A DNA stretch of 64,000 bases, taken from assembly GCA_026686845.1 (NCBI GenBank), contig JAIVEN010000002.1, positions 40,131,001-40,195,000 of the forward strand, given 5' to 3'. The stretch is from Adenanthera pavonina. Lineage: Eukaryota; Streptophyta; Magnoliopsida; Fabales; Fabaceae. Positions 1 to 11,952 of the stretch are shown one piece after another. The notes beneath the pieces were generated by a model, which saw only the letters and a list, made by a program, of their open reading frames with translations, was not told where the DNA came from and made no database searches. Both the position numbers and the translations under genes were made by a program. How positions within the stretch are numbered: position 1 is the first letter of the stretch; every line of letters starts with the position of its first letter.

Positions 1-2
1 TT

Positions 3-1014
3 CTAACTGAAAAGTGGTTTAACAGAGGAAAAGTAGATACAACTTTATTCACTGAGAAAGAAAATAAAGGTTTACTTATTGTTCAAATCTATGTTGATGA
101 TATTATATTTGGTGCTACTAATGAATCTCTTTGCAAGAATTTTTCTAAGCTAGTGCAGGGAGAATTCAAAATGTCCATGATGGACGAACTCAACTTCTTC
201 CTTGGATTGCAAATCAAGCAGTGTGATGATGGTATCTTTCTCAATCAATCCAAGTATCTAAAAGAATTGCTGAAAAGGTTTGGAATGGAGAATGTCAAGC
301 CAATGGGAACACCTATGGCTACTGCAACCAAATGTTTGACATAACCTAGTATAGAAGAATGATTGGATCTCTACTGTACCTAACTGCCAGCAGACCTGAC
401 ATCATGTTTAGTGTCTGTATGTGTGCAAGGTTCCAATCAAGTCCCAAGGAAACCCATGCAACTGCTGTGAAGCGTATCTTCAGATATCTTATTGGGACAT
501 CACATATGGGTCTTTGGTATCCAAAAGGCAATGGAGAAGATCTTAAAGGATACACTGATGCTGACTTTGCTAAATCCAAAACTGACAGAAAAAGCACAAG
601 TGAAATGTCTCAATTTCTTGGAGGATCCTTGGTTTCATGGTTTAGCAAAAACCAAAATAGTGTGGCCTTATCCATGGCAGAAGTTGAATTTGTTGCAGCT
701 AGAAGCTGTTGTGCCCAAATCATCTGGATGAAATAGTAGCTTGAGGATCTTGAGATTAGATTAAGGAAATACCAATAATGTGTGATAACTAAAGTGCCAT
801 TAACATCATAAAAAATCCTGTCATGCATTCAAGGACAAAACATATTGAAGTAAGGCACCACTTCATAAGGGATCATGTTCTGAAAGGAGAAATCAGATTA
901 GAATACATCCCAATAAAGGATCAAGTAGCTGACATCTTGACAAAGCCTCTATCAGAAGATAGACATTGCAAAATTAGGAGAGAATTGGGTATGATAAATC
1001 CTAATGAATTGTAA
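3..1014 (+). pseudogene. copia pol remnant: reverse transcriptase C-terminus and RNase H
   Basis: The frame open from base 3 to 344 encodes the RT palm, with the YVDD catalytic motif near 91-102 followed by IIFGAT, and the connection segment. Compared with element 3, about 25 bases are missing near 329, which shifts the frame. The second piece (359-736) carries the RNase H core, with an acidic TDADFA motif and an AEVEF version of the usual AEAEY. The third piece (823-1014) is the conserved C-terminus ending in NPNEL and a stop. Two adjacent TAG codons at about 734-739 replace the Gln-Gln of element 3, and a further shift follows. In intact copies this region copies RNA to DNA and removes the RNA strand in virus-like particles. 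Here it is a pseudogene. Confidence 0.9.
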
Positions 1015-1559
1015 GTAAATCCTTGTGCATCTCTGTTTTTAGATTTTCTAACAGTAAATTAATTCTAACTTAGGCATCGAAGAAAGTTTAATGTAAGTTG
1101 TAGGTGCTCCTCATGAGTTTAAATGACAGTAGATCTGAAAAATGGAGCAAATCAGAATGGAACAGTCAAAAGGAAAAAGAGACAGCAAAAAATCTGAGTT
1201 TTGGATCAATTCTTTCGTCTGTTCATCTTGTTCTACTTGGGCCAAGCCTCTGACAGACTAACTTTCAATGAGCAAAATTTGTCTGTCAGTAAGCTTTGCT
1301 GAATGGTTTAACTTTTAACTACTCGAAGTTTGAATTTTGACCCCTCAAAATTCGTCTGTAAGGCAGTTAACATATTAAAACTAACAGTTTTCCTCTGAAC
1401 AGACACAACCCTATTTTTCCTTCTCTGAGTCTGTTCAAAAAATTCTCTCTTCAATGCTCTTCAATTTTGACCGTAAATCTTCATTTTCCACTATTTAAAC
1501 TCCTTTTCGCATCCTATAAACCCATTCTCTACTTCATTTTGAAACATTCATCCACAGAA
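1015..1559 (+). other. pol / accessory-ORF spacer of element 1
   Basis: No coding frame is visible. The stretch contains degraded versions of the family repeat motif (near 1262-1362: TTCGTCTG forms, TTCGAA-like forms, CAGAC forms). It aligns in order with the spacer of element 3 (60766-61791) but is about half as long. The sequence just before 1560 is probably the 5' leader of the accessory ORF. Confidence 0.6.
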
Positions 1560-3728
1560 ATGGCGAGAGTAAAGAATCCAGAAGTTGGAAAGAGAGAGGC
1601 ACGACCAAAGAGAATGGTCAAATCCCAATATGCCTCAAAGAAGGGTGAAAAACCAAAGAGAAAAGGCAAATCAAGCAAGGCAACTCCCTCCAAATGATAG
1701 AAAACAACTCTAAAAGCTGAATCAAAGAAAGCTGGACCTTCTTCACCGAAGAAAATAGAGCCTTCAGTTCCTGTTTCTGCTGCTACTGCTGTTGTTTCCA
1801 CTTCCTCCTCTAGTACTAAATCTAGAGAATACCAACTCATAACAATGCCATTATGGAGCACTTCTCAGATTCAGGAAGAATACTCGACCATGTTTGCAAG
1901 TAAACAGGTAATCAAGCCTCATTGTGTGAACATGGAAGATTTCTTTGTCTCTAACAATTTTGATGCTGGGATATGGATGTTGAGATATAAGAATCTGTTA
2001 GAAATACTGGAGAGGTATGATGATGAAGTAGTTAAGACATGGTATGCCTCCTTGAAGTAAAACAGCAAGAAGATGAAGTGGGAGGTCAATCTGAGATCAA
2101 GGACCATCTGGCTCACAGATGAAACTTTTAATGAAGTGTTGGAAATCTCGAGGCAAGATAGCCTTAAGATTGATATCACTGCTTCTGGGTATATGGATGA
2201 GGCAGAGACTGCTGATAAAGAAAGTGGCCCCTTTCTAAACTACAAGGAAAGCACAATCCTGAATACTTTGTTCAGAAGAAAGGAAAATAGGCCAACCATA
2301 AATTTGCTAAAGCCTATTGACCTCAGTGCTCAAGTGAGGATCTTACACTAGATAGTGTCTAGGATTATCTTCAACAAAGGAGGTAGCTTCAATCTAATCA
2401 CAAGGGCAGAGGCACATGTGATAGCAGCAATCATGCATGGGAAGCTCATCAACATGGGACATATCATTCTCCAGCGCATGATCAAAGCAAGGGATCAGAG
2501 GAAAGAATTTACACAGCCCAATGCAGCAATCATTTCTAGAATTCTACAATATGCTAGAATTCAGCACCTTGAAAAAGGGAAAGGGAAACCCACTGAGATT
2601 TTCAAGGAAGAGGAACTACAAAGAATGGGGATTGAGAGAAGTGAAGGAAAATGGATTAGGAAGGGAGCAGGAAAATCTGAAGATCTCTTCTTTGTTGAAG
2701 ATGCCTCCCTACAGTAAGAAGGTACCTCTGAGGCTCCTGTAAGACCTACACCTCAGCCTCTTAGCCTGTCCCATCTTCATCTCTGCCTGCTCATATTCTA
2801 TCTACTCCCTCCTCTCGTGCCAAGCCAACCAAGATCACTGAGTTGTATGACAGCCTGTCTACACTCATACTAAACATTAGGGATGAGTAAAATGCCAAGT
2901 TTGCTCATCTATAAGATCAAATCCACCAGTTGGCCAAGAACATGAAAGTGGTTGTTGATACATATGAAGACATTCGGAATGCCATTCTTGCCACATCAGC
3001 TCCACCTTAGCCAGGATTCTCTGAGCCTACTAAGTCTCCAACTCCTGAGCCTCCAAGCCCCTTTGAGCTAGCCTCTTCTGAATATGATGATACTGTAGAT
3101 GATACTGAGGTTACTGGAATACTGAACACACTAAGTCCTGGTCCTCCCTTACACTATAGTATGGAAGAAGATGGCCCTCGAGATTCAAGCTCTCATGACC
3201 CCTTTCCAGCAGATGCTCAACAGTCAATCCTGTCCCAGCAAAAATCTGAGCAAGTAGAAAGATTAGTGGTAGCCATCTCCACTTCATCATTCATGCAGGA
3301 TGCCCTAAATGAAGAAAGAAGCATTGTGCCTTTTGTTAATTTGGAAGCCATTTCACACAATACTCTCTTGCAAGCTCAGAGAATAAGGCTTGAAGAAATG
3401 TTTCCTCCTTCTGTTCCTTCACCTGTTACACATTATGGTTTCTCCGAGGAGAGAAGGGCACAATTGGGAGTTACAAGGCAAGAAATTTCTGAACTTATTG
3501 AGATTTCTGATGATGAAGATGAAGACAAAAGTTCTGAAGTTTTCGGGTCCTTACCAAAGCTCAATCCAAAAATGCCATTTGTCCCTGTGCCTCTTCAAGC
3601 TATTACAGTATCTCAGATCCCTTCTCCTGCTAATTTTGTTCACCTTTCTGATGATGCCAAAAAGGGGGGAGAAGAGTGAGCAAACTGGAAAGACTTATAG
3701 CAAGAAGACTAAGTCAAAGAAAAAGTGA
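1560..3728 (+). pseudogene. accessory ORF of SIRE-type element (Transposase_32-like), decayed
   Basis: The start ATG at 1560 opens a Lys/Arg-rich N-terminus that matches the element 3 protein (58582-60765) almost residue by residue. The frame is broken by a TGA near 1696 and by several TAA/TAG codons (about 2058, 2350, 2715, 2888, 2911, 3008), many where element 3 has Gln. A one-base gain in a G run (3664-3669) shifts the end. Remnants of every block are visible: the conserved core with a RAEAHV motif, a Pro/Ser-rich linker, a possible coiled coil, an acidic stretch and a Lys-rich tail. The core resembles the Pfam family named putative plant transposon protein; that match is from memory. Function is unknown. 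Confidence 0.8.
3659..3673 (+). other. internal polypurine tract inside the accessory ORF
   Basis: AAAAAGGGGGGAGAA lies near the end of the accessory ORF. It matches the LTR-proximal polypurine tract at 4017-4030 except for one extra G. Element 3 has an exact 14-base duplicate at the same place. It could prime second-strand DNA internally, or simply encode Lys-Lys-Gly. Confidence 0.5.
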
Positions 3729-4016
3729 TTAGATCTTATGCTTGAGTCCTCTTGTAGTGTTGCTTTGTGTTTCTGTTGTTGTATACTGTGTTCTGTAAGG
3801 TTTTGCATTAATGGTTTCTTATAAAGCAATGTTTGATGAAATAAAAGCACTCCCTGGTTGCTAAAATCCGTTCTTGTTAAACTTTGAATGAATTAATAAA
3901 TCTCTTTACTTGATCTACTATACATGATATCTTTTGGATTATAATGCATATGTTGGGGGAGCTTGTTAAAGCAAACCCAAGTACTAATCCAGTTTGTAAG
4001 TTATTTTGTTATCATC

Positions 4017-4030
4017 AAAAAGGGGGAGAA
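4017..4030 (+). other. polypurine tract of element 1
   Basis: AAAAAGGGGGAGAA abuts the TG that opens the 3' LTR at 4031. This is the expected RNase H-resistant primer for plus-strand synthesis. The same 14 bases precede the LTR of element 3. Confidence 0.9.
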
Positions 4031-5696
4031 TGTTGAATCAAGTGTTTTGATGATTCCAAACCAACCTTCAAGAGCTTGGAATAAAGATATCAAAGGTGTA
4101 CAAAAAGGTTTCAAGTGAAGAAATTCTGGAGAAATCAGTGCAAGAATAGATGTAGATTGTTTAGCAATGTTTTAAGTTGAGTAAAAGACTTTGATTTGGT
4201 GAAAAGATGTTTCAAAACCTTAATTCTATGTTAATTCATGGAATATTTGAAAAACACCTACCAACAAATGAAGTTTGAAAGGTTAATATTGATCTATCAT
4301 TTTGAAAATTCGAACTTTGGCTTTGGAAATTCGAATTTCATATTGAAAATGAACAAGTCTGAAAAGAGTCTTCTCTGACAGACAAATTTTGTATTCCGAA
4401 ATTTGAACTTTGACCTATGTGTGAAAAGAGTCTGAAAAGAGCCTTTCTCTGACAGACGAACTTTGGTCTTGAAATTTTCATACAAAATATGACTTATGAA
4501 AATTGAAAAATTCGTCTGAAAATATATCAAAGTTCATCTGAAAACAAGTTTAGAAAGAGCTTTAAATTTGTCCACTAACAGACGAACTTTGAACATGAAA
4601 ATTTGAATTTCAGAAACAAAGCTTGTGAGTTTGTTGTGTTGATATGTTGACATACGAATGACAATATTCATAAATTCAAATTTTAAAGTAAGTCTAAAAA
4701 GAGGTCTCTCTGACAGACGAATTTTGACCTTTGAAAATTCGAATTTCCAATTTATAAACTATTGTGCCTCATTGAACCAGTTTCTGACAGACAAATTTTG
4801 GGGTTCCAAAATTCGAATTCGGAAGGTACTGTAGCAAATTGAATTTATTGTTCACACTTAATAGAACAACTTTAAATATGGAAATTTGTATGTTCCAACA
4901 CAGAATCATTTTCTAAAGATGAAAATTCAAATTTTGCTTCATGACAGATGAACTTTGAGAGTTCAAAGCTAAAAGCTGTAACTTTCAGTTTCTACGAAAT
5001 TCGTCTGTTGACTAACTGAGATTCAAAATTTGAGTGTCAGAAGTATTAAATGCAGTTGATGAACGGATAGTTTCTCAGTATAACCATTGGGTAACGTCTC
5101 TAACAGCTAGATCTTGTCTCTAACGTCTAGTTGAGGTAGAAATCTATAAATAGAACTTCGTTTGAAGATGTGGGTAACGAATTTAGCTTTGTAGATACTG
5201 AAACTTTGCCAAATCATCAACTCAAAGTCTCTTACTCTCACACTTCAATATTTGTACTCTAACTTTCATATTCACTCTGATTGAGAGAGTTCATTAGTTG
5301 TACACAATCTTTTCTTCATCTCGAAGAAAGATTTTCTTTTGAGGGGATATCACAAGGGATTGGGAAAGCACTAAGTGAGAGTACAAAGAGTGAAAGTGTG
5401 AGCTTTAGAAACAGAGCATAAACTTTGTACTAAGACATTTACAAGAAGCCCACTGAATTCTTGTAGAATAATGGAAAATCTCAAGTGGTAACTTGGGGAC
5501 TGGACGTAGGTCAAGTTGAGAGACCGAACTAGGATAAATATCTGAGTCTTCTCTTCTCTACTATTATTTTTACTATTTATTCATTTATACTCTTTTTTAC
5601 CATCATACTTTGCTTTTTTCACTTTCTTGACGTTTTGCAGAAAAATTATTAATCTTCCCAATTCACCCCTCTCTTAGGAAGCTGGCTTATCCAACA
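4031..5696 (+). repeat. 3' LTR of element 1 (SIRE-type, about 1.67 kb)
   Basis: It starts TGTTGAATCAAG and ends TTATCCAACA, matching the other five copies. The 5' two thirds hold the TTCGAA and CAGACGAA repeat array, partly decayed (about four exact TTCGAA remain). A TATA box lies at 5145-5153. The end contains the family block that begins CTTCCCAATTCACCCC. CpG loss is intermediate between the young LTRs (40241, 50339, 56575) and the old ones (11953, 23903). Confidence 0.9.
5145..5153 (+). promoter_or_regulatory. LTR TATA box
   Basis: TATAAATAG sits at the position conserved in the other LTR copies, about 550 bases before the LTR end, where the U3/R boundary is expected. Confidence 0.6.
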
Positions 5697-7155
5697 AGGA
5701 GTTGGAGACATAACAAGCTCAGAGAATCCTGGCTAAAGTGGAGCTGATGTGGCAGGAATGACACTCCTTATGTCTTCATACGTATCAGCAACCACTTTCA
5801 TGTTCTTAGCCAATTGGTGGATTTGATCTTACAAATGAGAAAACTTGGCATTTTGCTCATCCCTGATGCTGAGTATAAGTGTAGACAAACTGTCATACAA
5901 TTCAGTAATCATGGTTGCCTTAGCACGAGAGGAGAGAGTAGATGTAATTGGAGCTTGAGCAGGCTGAGATGGAGATGAGACAGGCTGAGAAGGCTGAGGT
6001 ATGGGTCTTGGAGGTACCTTCTTGCTATAGGGAGGCATCTTCATTAAAGAAGATATCTTTAGATTTTCCAGCTCCCTTTCCAATCCACCTTCCATCTTTC
6101 TTCTCTATGCCCATGCTTTGCAGCTTTTCTTCCTTGAAGATCTCAGTATGCTTCCCTTTCCCTTTCTCAAGATGTTAAATTCTAGCATACTGAAGGATCT
6201 TAGAGATGATTGCTGCATAAGGAAATGTGGAGTCTTTCCTCTGATCTCTAGCCTTGATCATGCATTAGAGAATGATATGTCCCATGTTGATAAGCTTCCC
6301 AGGCATGATTGCTGCTATCATATGTGCCTCTGCCCTTGTGATCAGATTGAAGCTATCTCCTTTGTTGAAGATAATCCTAGACACAATGTAGTGTGGGATT
6401 CTCACTTAAGCACTAAGGTCAGTAGGCTTCAGCAAGCTTATGGGTAGCCTGTTCTCCTTTCTTCTAAATAAGGTATTGAGGATTGTGCTCTCCTTATAGT
6501 TCAGGAAAGATCCACCTTCTTCATCTGCAGTCTCTGCCTCATGCATATACCCAAAAGTAGTAATGTCAATCTTCAAGCCATCTTGTCCTGGAATCTCTAA
6601 AACCTCATTAAAGGTTTCATTTGTTAGCTAGATGGTCCTTGATCTTAGACTGACTTCCCACTTCTTCTTGTTGTTGTTGTATTTCAGAGAGGCATACCAA
6701 GACTTGACTACCTCGTCATCATATCTCTCCAATATCTCTAACAAACTTTTGTATTTAATCATCCACAGCCTGGCATCAAAGTTGTTAGAGATTAAAAATT
6801 CTTCCGTATTGACACACTGAGGCTTGATTACCTTCTTATTCACAAACTTGGTCATGTACTCCTCATGAATATGAGCATTGCTCTATAATGGCAATATGGT
6901 CAGCTCGTATTCTCCAGATTCAATACTGGAGGAGGAAGTGGAAGTAACAGCAGCAAGAGCAGGAGTAGGAATCATAGGCTCTGTCTTCTTTGAATCGACC
7001 TTTGGTATTGTTTTCTACTTTTTGGAGGGGGTTGGTTTGCTTGATTCACCTTTTCTTTTCGGTTTCTCACTTTCCTTTGAGGCATATTGGGATTTTACGG
7101 TTCTTTTTGGCCGAGACTCTCCCTTTCCAACTTCTGGATTTTTCACTCTTGTCAT
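5697..7155 (-). pseudogene. accessory ORF of element 2, decayed and cut by element 1
   Basis: The minus-strand ATG at 7155-7153 opens a basic N-terminus starting M-T-R-V-K-N. Recognisable pieces follow at 6855-6628 (conserved core start), about 6450-6180 (RAEAH-like block) and 6095-5829 (Pro/Ser linker and start of the coiled-coil region). Frameshifts separate them. The sequence stops exactly at the LTR end of element 1, inside the segment that follows the coil in the intact arrangement, so about the last third is displaced out of the window. Confidence 0.8.
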
Positions 7156-8021
7156 TTTCATGGATGAATAATTTAGAATGATGCAAAGAATGTGTTTATA
7201 GGGTGCAAAAAGAAGATTAATCAGTGGAAAATAAAGATTTACTGACAGAATTAAAGGGTATTAATGAGAGAATTTGAACAGACTCATGAAAGAGACGAAT
7301 AGGGTTGCGTCTGTTTAGAGGATAACCATTGGTTTTAACGTGTGTAACTGCAGGACAGACAAATTTTGAAGGGTCAAAATTTGAACTTCGAGCAGTTACA
7401 GCTTAACCCATTCAGCAAAGCTTACTAACGAACAAATTTTCTCCTGGAAGTTTGTCTGACAGAGGCTTGATTCAAATAGCAAAAGATGAACAGACGAATT
7501 TTGTTTTATCAAAGTTCGAATTTCGAAGAACAAGCAGAAAGCAATTATTAATACAATAAACAATAGACAAATTTTAATTATGAAAATTCATCTTTCAGAG
7601 ATTCAATAATGTGAGCATGTTTCAACAGACGAATTTTGAATTAGAAATTCAAATTTCAACATTTTGCAAAGAGTTTCCAACATGCAAATTTTGAGAAATG
7701 AAAATTTGTACAATCTTCATGTTGGACAAAGATAAGATTGAAACTTTATTTTTGAAAATTCAAATTTTCATAAACCAACAGATGAATTTTGAAGGACCAC
7801 CAAGAACTGTTACAATTTAAAGCAAGCTGAAGTTCATCTGATGGGCATCTAAATTCAAATGTTAAGCATGCTGACTTGTTCAAAAACACAATTTATCAAG
7901 GAAATTCATCTAATACACATCTAAAATGCAAATTTTAACTTTATAGACTTACAGAATGAATTAAGAAACTCAGATTTCTTGCTTTCTTTTTCACTTCTTC
8001 ACAGTTCCATTTTGGTGTGCT
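7156..8021 (-). other. accessory-ORF / pol spacer of element 2
   Basis: There is no ORF. It carries decayed CAGACGAATTTTG and AAATTCGAA-type repeats (for example 7352-7385, 7491-7525, 7625-7655), now mostly TTCAAA, TTTGAA and TTCATC. It matches the element 3 spacer and joins directly to a truncated RT at about 8030. Confidence 0.6.
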
Positions 8022-10096
8022 CTATTTTTTAGATTTATTGTCATAAAGGGCTTTCTTCAGTTTATAAACATGGTTTGATTTTGTAGAGTCCTCAAAGCCT
8101 AGAGGTTGGTCTACATAAACTTCTTCCATAATATATCCATTAAGAAAAGCACTCTTTACATCTATTTGATATAACATTATATTCTTCATGCAAGCATATG
8201 CTAATAGAATTCTAATTGTTTCTAAACTAGCCACTGGAGCAAAAGTTTCTTCAAAATCAATACCTTCTTCTTGATTATATCCTTTAGCAACCAGTATAGC
8301 TTTATTTCTAATTGTTAATCTACAGTCATCAAGTTTATTTCTAAAAACCCATTTAGTGCCAATGATAGGATGATTTTTGGGTCTAGGCACTAAATCTCAA
8401 ACTTGATTTCTTTCAAATTGATTCAATTCATCTTCCATAGCTAAAATTCAGTATTCATTAGTTAAGGCTTCTTCAGTACATTTAAGTTTAGTTTGAGAAA
8501 TGAAAGCACAGTTTATCATCTGATCTCTTAACTATTTTCTGGTTTTAACTTTCTCTTGAGCATCCCCAATTACATGATCAACAGGATGATTCCTTTGATA
8601 TCTCCAAGCTTTAGGGAGTTCTTGAGATATTTCTTCATTATTCTCATCCTCAAAGTCTTTCTCTTGAATATCTTCCTCTATGTTAATAGATTCAGATATT
8701 TTTAGATGTTCAATTTTATCTTCTTTAGAAAGATCTAAGTTCTTAAAATTTGAAATAAGATCATCTTCATCAGTGACATGCTTAAAAATAGTTTCATTTT
8801 CAATAAACACTACATGCACAGATTCTTCTACTTATTTAGACTTTTTATTAAAAACTCTATATGTTTTACTCCTACTAGAGTAGCCCAGAAATATACCTTC
8901 ATCAGATTTGGCATCAAACTTACCCAAGTTCTCCTTTCCATTATTGTGGATGAAGCACTTACAGCCGAATACATGTAGATGTGAGAGGTTTGACTTTCTT
9001 CCTTTGTATAGCTCATAAGAAGTCTTCCCAAGAATTGGTCTGATGTAGGCTCTGTTTATAATGTAACTTACTGTGTTTACTGCATCAGCCCAGAATACTT
9101 AACAGAGTTCATTTTCATTCAGCATTGCTTTTGCCATCTCTCCAATTATTCTGTTCTTTCTTTCCACCATTCCATTTTGTTGAGGAGTTCTTAGAGCTGA
9201 GAAGTTGGGATCAATTCCATGCTTATCACAATACTCCAAGAAGTACGAATTTTCAAACTCTCCCCTATGATCAGACCTGATAGACACAATAAAAATACAT
9301 TTCTCATTTTACACTTTCTTAGCTAAGGTTACAAATGCATCAAATGTATCACTTTTAGAAGAAAGAAATAATGTCAAGATAAATCTAGAGTAATCATCCA
9401 CAATCACAAGAACATATAGATTTCCACCAAAGCTCTTAACTTTAGATGGTCCTATCAGATCCATATGTAATAGTTGCAGAGGTCTAGATGTGGTGACTAC
9501 ATTTTTAGATTTAAATGATGATTTAGTTTGTTTTCCTCTTTAGCATGCATCACATTCTTTGTCTTTTTCAAAAGAAATTTTTGGTAGGCTAGTGACTAAC
9601 TTATTTTTAACCAATTTTGATAGTTGATTCATGTTTACATGTGCTAACCTTCTATGCCACAACCAACTATCATTTTCCTGACTAATCAAACAGACAGAAT
9701 CTAAGGGAGAAAGTTCATCAAGATCAATAGTATAGCAGTTACCATCCTTTTGAGCCTTAAGGATTACTCTGTGATCACTTTTTCGGATGATCAGGCAGAA
9801 CTTTGAGTCAAATAATACCCAATTTTCTTTGTCACATGTCTGACTCACGCTTAGCAGATTATGGTTGAGGCTAATTACAAACAGCACCTCTTGAATGGAT
9901 GTTTCAGGATTCTTGCCCATAATGCCAATGCCAAATATTTTTCCATATTGATCACCTCCAACGGTCACCTTTCCTCCTTTCTTGTCTCTAAGGGTGATGA
10001 ACTTCTCCTTATCACCAGTCATATGACTTGAGCAGGCACTATCCATATACCATTTATTGCTATTTTTAGCTTTAAAACAAACCTACAAGACAAAGT
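8022..10096 (-). pseudogene. copia pol remnant: protease, integrase, N-terminal RT
   Basis: Minus strand. The piece at 10046-9540 has the protease active site as DSACSSHMTG (DSG is usual) and the pre-integrase zinc-binding block, from WLWHRRLAHV to CDAC. The integrase core follows in broken frames, with MDLIGP (first Asp), IRSDHRGEF (second Asp) near 9270 and VERKNR (Glu) near 9160, so the D-D-E set is still readable. RT begins at 8390 (GTKWVFRNK) and includes FLNGYIMEEVYVDQP, then ends abruptly. The YVDD motif, connection and RNase H are absent. In-frame stops occur at about 9539, 9311 and 9100. It cannot be functional. Confidence 0.85.
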
Positions 10097-11897
10097 TCAT
10101 ATTTTCTTTCTAGGTATCTAAATTTTCTTGGGTCCTTTTCTGTCTGTAGTATTTTTCCTAGATACAGATGTACCTTTGGGAATCCATTTAACCTTCCTAT
10201 CAAGTCCATTTTTCTTTAAATCACATGAACTGGAAATATGTCCCTTCTTGTTACAGAAGTGACAGGTAGTAAAGGGACTGTTAGATTGAGATGCAAGAAC
10301 AAAGCAATGCAGATAATATTTTTGTTTTACATGCTTTGATTGATTATAGGATTCAATCTCTTGTGAAATATGATCTTTCTTTTTACTGCCACTAGCATGC
10401 ATAAAATGTCTCATATACATATTTTGATTCTTCTTCCTAATCTTTTCTTTTACTGCACAAGGGTCATAGCCAAGTCCAGGGTTTCCCTGTGTTATTCTTT
10501 AACTTCCCATTAAAGCAAATAACATATCTTTTCCTTTAGTAAGTCTAGGCATGTTATTCACCAAATAGTGATTAGTTTGCTATAATTCAATGCCTGATTT
10601 ATAGCAAGCAAATTCAGCAATATGCAGATAAGCAGTTTCAGAGATGTTATGTTGAGATTCTAACTTGTTAATCTTTCTCTTAGCTTGTTTGAGTTCTTTG
10701 GTAGTCTTAATGAACTCATCATGCAATTCATGAAATACATCCAGTAATTTAGAATAGGAAAGTTCAGATTCATATACCTCATCTTCCTTATCACTGTTGG
10801 ATGGAATTTCAGCTTCCTCATATGCAAGTGCCATCAAATAGATGTTGGCAATCTCATCTTCATCATTTTCTTCTTTATCTAAGTTATTACCCCAGATTGA
10901 TGAGATGTATACTCTTTCCTTCTTGCCTTTGTCTGCAACTTTCTTTTCTTTCTCTTGCTTCTTAAGGAATTGTGGACAATCCCATTTGATATGTCCTTAC
11001 TTCTTGTACTTGTAGCAGGTGACAGGTTCTTTTCCTTCTCTCTTGCTATCTCCAGCTGCTCCTTTCTTGAAGAATTTCTTATTTCTTTACTTATTGTAAA
11101 ATCTTCCAAATTTTCTGACCATCATAGCCAGAGTTTCTTCATCTAGCTCATCTCCATCATCAAATTCATTTTCTTTCTCCTCACTAGCTTTCAGAGTAAG
11201 ACCCTTCTTCTTTCTATCTTATCCTACCTCCTTGAGAGCCTTCATCTTTTCTTCATATTCTTTGAGGCTACTGAAGAGGGCTGTGACAGATGCCATTGAT
11301 TCTCTTCTGGCTTCCTCTATTGTTGTTACTTTATGTTGTCATTCCAGAGGAAGAGCTGTGAGGATCTTTCTGACCTTTTCTATCTGAGTGTACTCCTTGC
11401 CAAGACTTTTCAATTGATTCACAATAAGGGTGAATCTCTTTTGCAGTTCTTTGACACTCTCTCCTTCAACCATTCTGAAGCTCTCGTATTCTCCTATGCA
11501 GGAGTTCAATTTGTTTTCTCTAACTCCAGTGGTTCCTTCATGAGTGATTTCAAGGGTGTCCCACATATCGCTTAGCTGTGGAGTATTGTGAGACCTTAAA
11601 GAATTCATCTTGATTCGATGCACTGACTAGGCAGTGTTTTACTTTGAAGTTCAATAAGACTTTTCTCCTATCTTCCTCGTTTCATTCAACCTCTAGCTTC
11701 TCTCTGTACTTCCCATCATCCTGCAATGTCATTGGGATGAAATCTCCCTTCTGGATGATAGACCATATGTCTAGATCAATGGACTGGAGAAAGATTTGTA
11801 TTCTCATCTTCCAGTATCCATAGTGCTCTCCACTGAAGCTAGGTAGTCTATTTGTATTATTTTCCTCTAGTAATATACTCTCTCCAAAGCCAGCCAT
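10097..11897 (-). pseudogene. copia gag remnant (UBN2-type capsid and zinc knuckles)
   Basis: The likely start is the ATG at 11897-11895 (MAGFGESILL), 41 bases after the primer binding site. The N-terminal part (SFSGEHYGYWKMRI) and the 11623-11339 piece are typical copia gag capsid sequence. A first CCHC knuckle near 11015-10970 is damaged: a Cys is Tyr and a stop lies inside it. A helical, Lys/Glu-rich segment follows at 10837-10580. A second, intact CX2CX4HX4C knuckle (CHFCNKKGHISSSC) lies at 10264-10223. Gag packages element RNA in virus-like particles. Several frameshifts make this copy inactive. Confidence 0.85.
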
Positions 11898-11937
11898 TGT
11901 TCTTCCCGGATTGTTAAATCCTTTGTTTGGGAATCCG

Positions 11938-11950
11938 GGCTCTGATACCA
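11938..11950 (-). other. primer binding site (initiator Met tRNA type)
   Basis: TGGTATCAGAGCC on the minus strand lies two bases after the LTR ends in CA. It is complementary to the 3' end of plant initiator methionine tRNA, the usual primer for copia minus-strand synthesis. It fixes the 5' LTR boundary and the orientation. Confidence 0.9.
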
Positions 11951-11952
11951 CT

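Larger units (their letters stand above)
1..5696 (+). mobile_element. SIRE-type Ty1/copia retrotransposon, element 1 (3' part only)
   Basis: The window opens inside reverse transcriptase and runs through RNase H, a spacer, a long accessory ORF, a polypurine tract and one LTR that ends in CA at 5696. Gene order and the extra ORF after pol fit the SIRE/Maximus copia lineage. Both ORFs carry stops and frameshifts, so it is inactive. The next base, 5697, begins the interrupted accessory ORF of an inverted family member. This element therefore inserted into element 2, with AGGAG (5697-5701) as the predicted target duplication; its mate lies left of the window. Confidence 0.85.
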
